This document shows, in pieces, positions 1 through 6,128 of a stretch of 10,813 nucleotides of DNA (positions are counted from its first letter, which is position 1; each line of letters begins with the position of its first letter). The position numbers and the translations under genes were made by a program. Location of the stretch: positions 1-10,813 of the forward strand of contig CAUGKA010000057.1 in assembly GCA_959599615.1 (NCBI GenBank). Reading direction: 5' to 3'. Source of the DNA: an uncultured Collinsella sp. GTDB taxonomy: Bacteria > Actinomycetota > Coriobacteriia > Coriobacteriales > Coriobacteriaceae. The notes under the pieces are model-generated. The model had not been told where the DNA came from, did no database searches, and worked only from the letters and a program-made list of their open reading frames with translations.

Positions 1-935
1 GCACCGCCCTCGGCGCCGGCAATCTTGTCGACCGCCCACATGCCGCCGCGCTTGTTGTCAAAGCGTACCGTCGTCAGGCGACGGTCGGGCACGATATCGC
101 CCAGGCTGTCATCAACACCCACCACGCTCACATCCTGGGGCACGCGCTTTCCGCGCGACTCGAGCCCGCGAATGCAGCCGTAGGCCATGGCGTCGTTAGA
201 AGCATAAATGGCCGTACAGGTCGGATCGTCCGCCAGAGCCTGACCGGCAGCATACCCGCTCTGCGCTGTCCAATCGCCACGGACGAGCCGCGGCGGCTCA
301 ATACCATGCACGCGCAATGTCTCGCGCCAGCCCTCCTCGCGTTGCATGCCCGAAAGCGAGCGCTCGGGGCACGAGATAAAGTGCACGGTCTTGTGCCCCT
401 GCCCCAGCAAGTACTCGACAACCTGGCGCGAGCAATCGAACTGATCGTTATCAACCGTCGAGCACAGCGGGTGCTCCAGCATGGTAACGAGCACCGTCTG
501 CATACCGGGCAGCGGCTCAAAGGTGCCAAAGTCCGCCGGCATGCGGTTCATGATCACGACCATGCCGTCCACTGGCAGTGCGCTCATGCGCGACGATGCG
601 CTCTCGAGGGTATAGGGGTGTCCATCTACTTTAGTGAGGGTAATGGCATAGCCGTGTTTGTCGGCCGCGGCGGCAAAGCCCTCCATACGGTCGAGGTTGC
701 CGGTACCGGTAATGTTGAACATGGCGACGCCGACGGTCTTGAACTTGCCGCGACGCAGCGAACGGCCGGCAAAGTTTGGACGATACCCCAGCTCGCGCAT
801 GGCGGCACGCACGCGCTCCTTGGTCTCGGGGCGCACGCTGGGCGAATCGTGCACGGTGCGCGAGACCGTCTGCTCCGAGACGCCCGCGAGACGCGCTACG
901 TCCTTAACGGAAACCGATTTTTTAACAGCGGCCAT
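1..935 (-). CDS. LacI-family transcriptional repressor of module 1 (partial; C-terminus outside window)
   Basis: This is a DNA-binding repressor that probably senses a sugar or sugar phosphate and controls the divergent PTS operon. The frame stays open from an ATG at 935 to the window edge, giving 311 codons. LacI-family proteins are usually about 330-345 residues, so roughly 25-35 C-terminal residues are missing. The N-terminal helix-turn-helix is clear: VSVKDVARLAGVSEQTVSR at residues 8-26, with recognition-helix residues E21 and Q22. The hinge motif NFAGRSLRRG follows. The periplasmic-binding-protein-like effector domain shows PVDGM, GYAAGQALADDPTCTAIYAS and DVSVVGVDD. A candidate promoter (TTGAAA at 997-1002, TAGGAT at 973-978) and operator O1 lie directly upstream, so autoregulation is likely. 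It is a clear paralog of the repressor at 4843-5844, sharing for example the EHPxCSTV and GIEPP blocks. The effector is unknown. Confidence 0.93.
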   Translation of the reverse strand, partial: MAAVKKSVSVKDVARLAGVSEQTVSRTVHDSPSVRPETKERVRAAMRELGYRPNFAGRSLRRGKFKTVGVAMFNITGTGNLDRMEGFAAAADKHGYAITLTKVDGHPYTLESASSRMSALPVDGMVVIMNRMPADFGTFEPLPGMQTVLVTMLEHPLCSTVDNDQFDCSRQVVEYLLGQGHKTVHFISCPERSLSGMQREEGWRETLRVHGIEPPRLVRGDWTAQSGYAAGQALADDPTCTAIYASNDAMAYGCIRGLESRGKRVPQDVSVVGVDDSLGDIVPDRRLTTVRFDNKRGGMWAVDKIAGAEGG

Positions 936-948
936 AGGTCGATCTTTC

Positions 949-966
949 TATGTCAACGATGCCATT
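949..966. promoter_or_regulatory. Operator O1 (LacI-family site near the lacI1 start)
   Basis: TATGTCAACGATGCCATT matches 15 of 18 positions of O2 (1094-1111) and has the central CG typical of LacI-family sites. It lies 14 bp upstream of the repressor ATG at 935 and at the predicted transcription start, so binding would repress the repressor gene itself. It overlaps a separate perfect inverted repeat, GATGCCAT-TG-ATGGCATC, at 958-975. Either could be the true site. Confidence 0.6.
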
Positions 967-975
967 GATGGCATC
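958..975. repeat. Perfect 8+2+8 inverted repeat overlapping O1
   Basis: GATGCCATTGATGGCATC is a perfect palindrome with two central bases. It contains two copies of the TGCCAT half-motif found in operators O1 to O3, arranged with a different centre. It overlaps the predicted -10 of the repressor promoter and may be an alternative or composite repressor site. Confidence 0.6.
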
Positions 976-1002
976 CTACGCAGTTATTTTGAACACTTTC
1001 AA
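973..1002 (-). promoter_or_regulatory. Candidate sigma70-type promoter of the first LacI-family gene
   Basis: Read on the minus strand, TTGAAA (997-1002, five of six matches to TTGACA) is followed after 18 bp by TAGGAT (973-978, four of six to TATAAT). Transcription would start near 966, about 30 nt before the ATG at 935. The -10 and start region overlaps operator O1 and the palindrome at 958-975, which fits autorepression. The call rests on motif matching only. Confidence 0.45.
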
Positions 1003-1093
1003 GTATATCTAACGCCTCCTCCGCCATACGCTCACCACCCAAAACCTACCGTTCACCGACAATCCCGCTTCCACGAACGGCTTTTGTCGCCCA

Positions 1094-1111
1094 AATGTTA
1101 ACGTTGCCATT
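1094..1111. promoter_or_regulatory. Operator O2 (LacI-family site, middle of divergent region)
   Basis: AATGTTAACGTTGCCATT has a CG centre and seven of nine symmetric positions. Its reverse complement differs from O3 (1214-1231) at only one position. Its centre is 120 bp from that of O3 and 145 bp from that of O1. This arrangement could allow a looped repression complex across the divergent region. It also comes within one mismatch of the Gram-positive cre consensus, so a CcpA-like global regulator is an alternative. Confidence 0.65.
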
Positions 1112-1213
1112 GTGCAAACACAGAGCCACCGGGCGGCTCAATCGTTTACGCATAAGGAATCGACGGTTCGCAGGCACAGGAACCACCGGTTCGCGTCTTT
1201 TTTTGTGTCGCAT

Positions 1214-1231
1214 AATGGCAACGTCAACATT
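1214..1231. promoter_or_regulatory. Operator O3 (LacI-family site upstream of lacE1)
   Basis: AATGGCAACGTCAACATT is an inverted near-copy of O2, with 17 of 18 positions matching. It overlaps CATAAT (1211-1216), a five-of-six match to a -10 box for the PTS operon, though I see no convincing -35 upstream. Binding here would block transcription initiation about 62 bp before the EIICB start codon. Confidence 0.65.
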
Positions 1232-1251
1232 TTGGCAACCGAACGCCAAAA
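1230..1251 (+). other. Leader hairpin of lacE1
   Basis: TTTTGGC (1230-1236) pairs with GCCAAAA (1245-1251) across an 8-nt loop. It lies directly after O3 in the probable 5' leader of the EIICB mRNA. The left arm contains TGGCAAC, part of the operator half-site, so it may instead be a fourth weak half-site. No function can be assigned. Confidence 0.3.
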
Positions 1252-1292
1252 GCTACCATCGTTGCTAACCCACCGACTCTTAGGAGCATTGC

Positions 1293-3068
1293 ATGGAGCA
1301 ACTCATCGCCATCATCGAAAAGGGCCAGCCCTTTTTCAACGCGATCGCCCGCAACAAGTACCTCAAGGCGATCCGCGACGGCTTTATCTCCGTCATCCCC
1401 ATCATCATCTTCTCGTCCATCTTCTGCCTGGTAGCCTCGGTCCCCAACATCTGGGGTTTCTACTGGCCCGATGACATCAACAACGCCCTGTGGAAGTGCT
1501 ACAACTACTCCATGGGCATCCTGGCCATCGCCTGCGCCGCCACCACGGCCAAGCACTTCGCCGACGCCCAGAACCGCGATCTACCCAAGAACAACCAGAT
1601 CAACTTCATCTCGTGCATGTGCGCAGCCATCATCGGCTTCTTGCTCCTTTCGAGCGACACGATCGCCACGGACGCTGACAGCGGCTTCAACACCACCTAC
1701 CTTGGTTCCAAAGGCCTGTTGACCGCCTTTATCGCTGCGTTTGTGACCGGCATCATCTACAAGTTCTTCATCAAGCGCAACATCACCGTCAAGATGCCCG
1801 AGCAGGTTCCGCCCAACATCTCGCAGACCTTTAAGGACATCATCCCCTTCTCCGTCTGCATCACCGTCTTTTGGGTCTTTGACATCGTCTTCCGCGCTGC
1901 CTTTGGCTTCTGCTTTGCCCAGGGCGTCATCCAGGTGTTCCAGCCCCTGTTCACCGCTGCCGACGGCTACATCGGCCTCGCTGTAATCTACGGCGCCATG
2001 AGCCTCTTCTGGTTCGTGGGCGTCCACGGCCCTTCGATCGTCGAGCCCGCCATCGCCGCCGCTCTCGTTGCCAACATGACCGACAACCTGGCTGCGTTCC
2101 AGGCCGGCCAGCACGCTTCCGCTGTCCTGACCCAGGGTGCCCAGTACTTCGTCGTCTGCATGGGCGGCACCGGTGCCACGCTCGTCCTGGTCTTTATGTT
2201 CTGCTTCCTGGCCAAGTCTCAGGAGATGCGCGCCGTCGGTAAGGCCGCCATCGTCCCGGTCTGCTTTGCTGTCAACGAGCCGCTGCTGTTCGCCGCGCCC
2301 ATCGTGCTCAACCCCGTCTTCTTTGTCCCGTTTGTCTTTGCCCCGATCGCCAACATCTGGATCCTCAAGATCTTTATCGACTTCTTGGGCATGAACGGCT
2401 TTATGTACACCCTGCCCTGGACCGTTCCCGGCCCCATCGGCACCATCATGGGCTTGGGCTTCCAGCCGCTCGCCTTTGTGATGCTCGCCCTCATCTTGGT
2501 CGTCGACTTTGTCCTGTACTATCCGTTCTTCCGTGCCTATGACGCCCAGAAGTGCGCCGAGGAGGCCGAGATCTCCCAGGAGGAGCTCGCCGCCAAGAAC
2601 GCCGAGAAGGCCGCCAAGCTCAACGACGCCTTCCAGGGCAAGGCCGATGCCAAGAGCGTTGCCGCCGGCGCCGCAGCCGAGGCCGTGAAGGCCGACGCCC
2701 CTGCCGCTTCTGCAGCACCCGCTGCCGAGGCAACGACCGCCAGCGACCTCAACGGCAAGCGCGTGCTCGTGCTCTGCCAGGGTGGCGGAACCTCGGGCCT
2801 GCTCGCCAACGCGCTGGCCAAGGCTGCCAAGGAGCGCGGCATCGATCTGGAGACCGCTGCCGAAGCCTATGGCAACCACGTCGACATGCTCCCCGACTTT
2901 GACCTGGTCGTCCTGGCCCCGCAGGCCGCCAGCTACCTGGCCGACCTGCAGAAAGACTGCGAGCGTGTGGGCAACAAGTGCGTCGCCTGCCGCGGTAAGC
3001 AGTACATCGAGCTCTCCCAGAACGGCGACAAGTCTCTCGCCTTCGTAAGCGAGCAACTCTCGAAGTAA
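1293..3068 (+). CDS. lacE: PTS lactose-type EIICB permease (module 1)
   Basis: This 591-residue membrane protein imports a beta-galactoside, most likely lactose, and phosphorylates it at C6. The order is an IIC domain (about 1-413) with roughly ten hydrophobic segments, an Ala-rich charged linker (about 414-487), and a cytoplasmic IIB domain (488-591). The IIB phospho-cysteine is C495 in VLVLCQGGGTSGLLANAL. H245 in GVHGPSIVEPAI and E329 in NEPLLF match conserved IIC residues that contact sugar in the structurally known diacetylchitobiose permease ChbC. MPEQVPPNISQTFKDIIPF closely resembles LacE of firmicutes. The ATG follows AGGAG (1282-1286) by 6 nt. It is first in an operon with lacG and no IIA is encoded nearby. 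Specificity for lactose over other beta-galactosides is inferred. Confidence 0.93.
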   Translation: MEQLIAIIEKGQPFFNAIARNKYLKAIRDGFISVIPIIIFSSIFCLVASVPNIWGFYWPDDINNALWKCYNYSMGILAIACAATTAKHFADAQNRDLPKNNQINFISCMCAAIIGFLLLSSDTIATDADSGFNTTYLGSKGLLTAFIAAFVTGIIYKFFIKRNITVKMPEQVPPNISQTFKDIIPFSVCITVFWVFDIVFRAAFGFCFAQGVIQVFQPLFTAADGYIGLAVIYGAMSLFWFVGVHGPSIVEPAIAAALVANMTDNLAAFQAGQHASAVLTQGAQYFVVCMGGTGATLVLVFMFCFLAKSQEMRAVGKAAIVPVCFAVNEPLLFAAPIVLNPVFFVPFVFAPIANIWILKIFIDFLGMNGFMYTLPWTVPGPIGTIMGLGFQPLAFVMLALILVVDFVLYYPFFRAYDAQKCAEEAEISQEELAAKNAEKAAKLNDAFQGKADAKSVAAGAAAEAVKADAPAASAAPAAEATTASDLNGKRVLVLCQGGGTSGLLANALAKAAKERGIDLETAAEAYGNHVDMLPDFDLVVLAPQAASYLADLQKDCERVGNKCVACRGKQYIELSQNGDKSLAFVSEQLSK

Positions 3069-3077
3069 GTAACGCTC

Positions 3078-3111
3078 AGGGCCAGCCGACCATCCAAGAC
3101 CGGCTGGCCCT
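3078..3111 (+). terminator. Intercistronic stem-loop between lacE1 and lacG1 (weak or processing type)
   Basis: AGGGCCAGCCG (3078-3088) pairs perfectly with CGGCTGGCCCT (3101-3111) over a 12-nt loop, 9 nt after the EIICB stop. The following sequence, TCGATTT, lacks a proper T tract, so full termination is unlikely. It may set the lacE to lacG ratio through partial termination or protection of mRNA ends. A similarly placed stem-loop occurs in module 2. Confidence 0.6.
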
Positions 3112-3134
3112 TCGATTTAGACGATTGGATCATC

Positions 3135-4574
3135 ATGTCCGTTAACCCTGCTAGCGTCACCAACCCGCCCGCGCAGTTTCCCGAGGACTTTGTCTTTGGC
3201 GGCGCCACCGCTGCCTACCAGGTTGAGGGCGAGACCCGCACTCACGGTAAGGGCAAGGTTGCCTGGGACGACTTCCTGGAGGCCCAGGGGCGTTTCTCTC
3301 CCGATCCCGCTTCGGACTTCTACAACCAGTACCCCGTCGACCTGGAGCTGTGCGAGGAGTTCGGCATCAACGGCATCCGCCTCTCCATTGCCTGGAGCCG
3401 CATCTTCCCCAACGGCACCGGCGAGATCAACGCCGAGGGTGTGCAGTTCTACCACGACCTCTTTGCCGAGTGCCACAAGCACCACGTTGAGCCGTTTGTC
3501 ACGCTGCATCACTTTGACACGCCGCTTCCCCTCTTTGAGAAAGGCGACTTCCTCAACCGCGAGACCATCGACGCCTTTGTGGACTTTGCCACCTTTTGCT
3601 TTAAGGAGTACGCCGACCAGGTGACCTACTGGTTCACCTTTAACGAGATCTGGGCCGACGCCTCCAACACCTACATCGAGGGCACCTTCCCCGGCGGCGT
3701 CAAGGCGCATCTGGCCGAGGCTTTCCAGTGCGAGCACAACATGATGCTCGCCCACGCCAAGGCCGTGCTGGCCTTCCACAACGGCGGTTTTAAGGGCAAG
3801 ATCGGCGTCATTCAATCGCTGGAGTTTAAGTATCCGCTCAACGAGAACGACCCCGCCGACATCAAGGCCGCCAACAACGAGCACGTGCTGCAGAACCAGT
3901 TTTTGCTCGACGCTACCTTCCGCGGCGACTACGCGCCCGACACCCTCGAGTGCGCCAACCGCTTGGCCGCCATCTCGGGCGGCACCATCGAGATCCTGGA
4001 CGAGGACCTCGAGATTATGCGCGAAGCAGCGCTCTACAACGACTACTTGGGCGTTAACAACTACCAGTGCCGCTTCCTCAAGGCTTACGATGGCGAGAAC
4101 GACCTGCACCACAACGGTACGGGCGAGAAGGGCACCGGCCGCTGGCGCGTTAAGGGTATTGGCGAGCATGTGAACAAGCCCGGCATCCCCACCACCGACT
4201 GGGACTGGATCATCTATCCCGAGGGTCTGTTCGATCTGCTCGTCTACATTAAGCAGCGCTACCCCAACTACAAGCAGATCTTCATCACCGAGAACGGCAT
4301 GGGCTACAAGGACCCCTACAAGGACGGTTTTGTGGACGACCAGCCGCGCATCGACTACATCGAGCAGCACCTGCGCTGGTTGCTCAAGGCCATGGAGGTG
4401 GGCGTCAACGTGGGCGGCTACTTCCTGTGGAGCCTGCAGGATCAGTTCTCCTGGACCAATGGCTACAACAAGCGTTACGGCTTCTTCTACGTTGACTTTG
4501 AAACCCAGAAGCGCACGCCCAAGGCAAGCGCCTACTGGTACAAGCACGTGGCGCAGACCCGTCGTCTGGACTAG
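3135..4574 (+). CDS. lacG: 6-phospho-beta-galactosidase, GH1 (module 1)
   Basis: This cytoplasmic family-1 glycoside hydrolase (479 residues) would cleave the 6-phosphorylated disaccharide delivered by EIICB, for lactose giving galactose 6-phosphate and glucose. The acid/base is E171 in FTFNEI and the nucleophile is E386 in ITENGMG. SWTNGYNKRYG (439-449) matches the phosphate-binding loop of LacG enzymes. W440 is the residue that favours galacto- over gluco-configured substrates in the family; 6-phospho-beta-glucosidases usually lack it. The length matches LacG (about 468-475) with about eight extra N-terminal residues. No strong ribosome-binding site precedes the ATG, only GGAT at 3127-3130, and no in-frame alternative start is visible. 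It is second in the operon, 66 nt after lacE. Dual activity on 6-phospho-glucosides cannot be excluded. Confidence 0.94.
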   Translation: MSVNPASVTNPPAQFPEDFVFGGATAAYQVEGETRTHGKGKVAWDDFLEAQGRFSPDPASDFYNQYPVDLELCEEFGINGIRLSIAWSRIFPNGTGEINAEGVQFYHDLFAECHKHHVEPFVTLHHFDTPLPLFEKGDFLNRETIDAFVDFATFCFKEYADQVTYWFTFNEIWADASNTYIEGTFPGGVKAHLAEAFQCEHNMMLAHAKAVLAFHNGGFKGKIGVIQSLEFKYPLNENDPADIKAANNEHVLQNQFLLDATFRGDYAPDTLECANRLAAISGGTIEILDEDLEIMREAALYNDYLGVNNYQCRFLKAYDGENDLHHNGTGEKGTGRWRVKGIGEHVNKPGIPTTDWDWIIYPEGLFDLLVYIKQRYPNYKQIFITENGMGYKDPYKDGFVDDQPRIDYIEQHLRWLLKAMEVGVNVGGYFLWSLQDQFSWTNGYNKRYGFFYVDFETQKRTPKASAYWYKHVAQTRRLD

Positions 4575-4619
4575 TGGCTGGCGGGGTTGCCCGCTCACAC
4601 AACCTGTCCCCATTTCTCA

Positions 4620-4665
4620 GCCGGGGGCGGCACGTCACACGGCGCGCCGCCCCCGGCCTTTTTTT
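4620..4665 (+). terminator. Intrinsic terminator of module 1
   Basis: A 12-bp GC-rich stem (4620-4631 with 4646-4657) has a 14-nt loop and is followed by seven T residues at 4659-4665. It lies 45 nt after the lacG stop codon and should end the lacE-lacG transcript. Confidence 0.9.
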
Positions 4666-4687
4666 GGGCGGACCGTGCCGCACGTTT

Positions 4688-4744
4688 GTCTCAATCTGTA
4701 ACATCTAGCTGGTTATTTCACCCTTAACTGTTACAGATCGAGAC
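4688..4744. repeat. Hairpin repeat unit A1
   Basis: The left arm GTCTCAATCTGTAACA (4688-4703) and right arm TGTTACAGATCGAGAC (4729-4744) flank a 25-nt loop. The palindrome extends outward to 4683-4749, giving 20 pairs in 21 positions, the longest arms of the six copies. Confidence 0.9.
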
Positions 4745-4768
4745 AAACGGAATAGGCCGAGCCGAAAA

Positions 4769-4825
4769 ATCTCGATCTGTAACATCTAGCAGGGATTTTC
4801 GGTCCTAGCTGTTACAGATTAAGAT
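4769..4825. repeat. Hairpin repeat unit A2
   Basis: The left arm ATCTCGATCTGTAACA (4769-4784) and right arm TGTTACAGATTAAGAT (4810-4825) flank a 25-nt loop. In the loop CTAG (4786-4789) can pair with CTAG (4805-4808), extending the stem inward. Confidence 0.9.
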
Positions 4826-4842
4826 GAACGAGCCGAGCACGT

Positions 4843-5844
4843 CTACGCCCGCAGGTCCTTTACGCTGGAACGCTCGACCAACACACCCGAGACGAGCGTA
4901 CGGCTTCTGGAGCTCGGGGCTTCCAAGCCCGCAACAACCTCGTTGAGTGCGCGGATGCCCAGTTCGCGGTGACGGAACTTTACCGACGTCAAAATCGAGT
5001 TGGGCATCGTCTTGTAAAGCTCGTCATCAAAGCCAATCACGGACACATCGTCGGGCACGTTCAGCCCCTTGTCGCGCAAGGCCATCATCACGCCGTTTGC
5101 CATGCAGTCGTTAGCAGCGAGAACCGCCGTGCAATCGGGTTTATCGGCAAGCACAAGGCCCGCGGCATAGCCACTATCCGCATTCCAATCGCCTTGCAGA
5201 GGCTCGGGCGGCTCAATGCCACGCGCCTCGAGTGCCGCTCGCCAACCTTTCATACGGCACTGGCTCGACAGTGACTCTTTTTTACCAGAAACGAAGTACA
5301 CGTTCTTGTGCCCGTGATTCAAGAAGTACTCGCACGCCATGCGCGCGCCGCCCTCTTGGTCGTCACTGACGGTGGAGCAGGTAGGATGCTCCATCGGCGT
5401 AATAATCACCGTCTTGAGGTCTTTCGGCGCCTCAAAGGTATCAAAGTCATCGACCATCTGACGCAGGTTGAAGATCATGCCATCAACAGGCAGCTGCGAC
5501 ATCCTGCGCGCCGCATCGGCAAGGGTCATCTTCTCCCCCGCCCGCTTTTTGATCATCGTGAGAGCAAAGCCTCGCTCTTCGGCGGCATCGGCGATACCGT
5601 CAATCATGTCCACGGCGCCGCCCGACAAGTGGAACAGCACCACGCCGATGCACCCGTAACGGCCCAACTTGAGCGAACGCGCGGCAAAGTTGGTTCGAAA
5701 CCCGAGCGTCTCCATTGCGGAATGGACCTTATCGCGTGTCGACTCGCGCACGCTATCGGGCTCGTTGATCACGCGCGACACCGTCTTGAGAGAAACGCCC
5801 GCGGCAACTGCCACATCGTTCATTGAGACATTTTTCTTGTCCAT
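4843..5844 (-). CDS. LacI-family transcriptional repressor of module 2
   Basis: This is a complete LacI-family repressor of 333 residues, probably controlling the divergent EIICB-LacG operon of module 2. The helix-turn-helix is VSMNDVAVAAGVSLKTVSR (residues 6-24), with recognition residues L19 and K20. The hinge is NFAARSLKLG. The effector domain shows PVDGM, GYAAGLVLADKPDCTAVLAAND and DVSVIGFDDE, and the C-terminus carries the usual LVERSSV. The ATG at 5844 gives the standard family start. An in-frame GTG at 5853 sits 5 nt after GGAG and is better spaced, so translation may begin three residues earlier. An upstream extension to 5922 is open but unlikely. It is a paralog of the repressor at 1-935 with a different recognition helix. 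The effector is unknown. Confidence 0.93.
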   Translation of the reverse strand: MDKKNVSMNDVAVAAGVSLKTVSRVINEPDSVRESTRDKVHSAMETLGFRTNFAARSLKLGRYGCIGVVLFHLSGGAVDMIDGIADAAEERGFALTMIKKRAGEKMTLADAARRMSQLPVDGMIFNLRQMVDDFDTFEAPKDLKTVIITPMEHPTCSTVSDDQEGGARMACEYFLNHGHKNVYFVSGKKESLSSQCRMKGWRAALEARGIEPPEPLQGDWNADSGYAAGLVLADKPDCTAVLAANDCMANGVMMALRDKGLNVPDDVSVIGFDDELYKTMPNSILTSVKFRHRELGIRALNEVVAGLEAPSSRSRTLVSGVLVERSSVKDLRA

Positions 5845-5990
5845 CGTTGCCACTACTTCTCCAGTCGGTTTTGAATCGCTTGTTTTTTGCGTTCTAGCAT
5901 ACACTACCTGCCCGACTGACAAATCAGCCGTTTATCGGACAATATCGACCGTTCACCCGTAAATCCTTGTTGCTCTTCCAAAAATGTCTT

Positions 5991-6027
5991 ACGTTGTCAT
6001 TAACGAAATGACAACGTTGTCATTTCG
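5991..6027. promoter_or_regulatory. Module 2 operator cluster (24-bp palindrome plus extra half-site)
   Basis: A perfect 24-bp palindrome spans 6004-6027 and has the core AATGACAACGTTGTCATT (6007-6024) with a central CG, the classic LacI-family form. A further half-site, ACGTTGTCATT, lies at 5991-6001 in inverted orientation to AATGACAACGT at 6007-6017 with 5 bp between them. The cluster is 105 bp upstream of the EIICB start and about 150 bp from the divergent repressor, so it may serve both. The core is within one mismatch of the cre consensus, so a CcpA-like protein is an alternative. Confidence 0.8.
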
Positions 6028-6032
6028 CAATG

Positions 6033-6051
6033 CCTTCCTTAAGCAGGAAGG
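6033..6051 (+). other. Leader hairpin of lacE2
   Basis: CCTTCCT (6033-6039) pairs with AGGAAGG (6045-6051) over a 5-nt loop, followed by TTT. It lies shortly after the operator in the probable 5' leader. It may be a small structural element or coincidence. Confidence 0.3.
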
Positions 6052-6128
6052 TTTCCGGGCAGTCCTGACCATCCATCGACGACCAGTTCCATCCACATGC
6101 ATCGCGCATCGAGCAGCAAAGGAGCTCT

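Larger units (their letters stand above)
4683..4825. repeat. Hairpin-repeat array A (two units)
   Basis: Two 57-bp imperfect palindromes of the family described at 9502-9806 start 81 bp apart and are separated by a 24-nt unrelated spacer (4745-4768). The array fills the gap between the module 1 terminator and the convergent LacI-family gene, whose stop codon lies only about 18 nt beyond it. No T tract follows either hairpin on either strand. No other terminator for the minus-strand gene is visible, so a role in ending or stabilising that transcript is possible. Confidence 0.88.

Noticed and set aside
951..956. Perfect minus-strand TTGACA as -35 box of the first LacI-family gene
   Set aside because: It is only 16 bp upstream of the start codon, so its -10 would fall inside the gene. 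The bases belong to operator O1.
306..968. Plus-strand frames across 306-1101
   Set aside because: They run antisense to the clear LacI-family gene and show no recognisable domain.
4688..4744. Integron attC sites
   Set aside because: attC sites are also palindromic and about this size, but the required GTTRRRY-type core is not met (GTTACAG), and no cassettes or integrase are seen.
4683..4825. Bidirectional intrinsic terminators
   Set aside because: The hairpins are strong but no T tract follows on either strand, and module 1 already has a good terminator at 4620-4665. A termination role for the minus-strand gene remains only a possibility.
5845..5922. Upstream extension of the second LacI-family protein to an ATG at 5922
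   Set aside because: The extra 26 residues resemble no family N-terminus, and the helix-turn-helix begins as expected from the ATG at 5844 or GTG at 5853.
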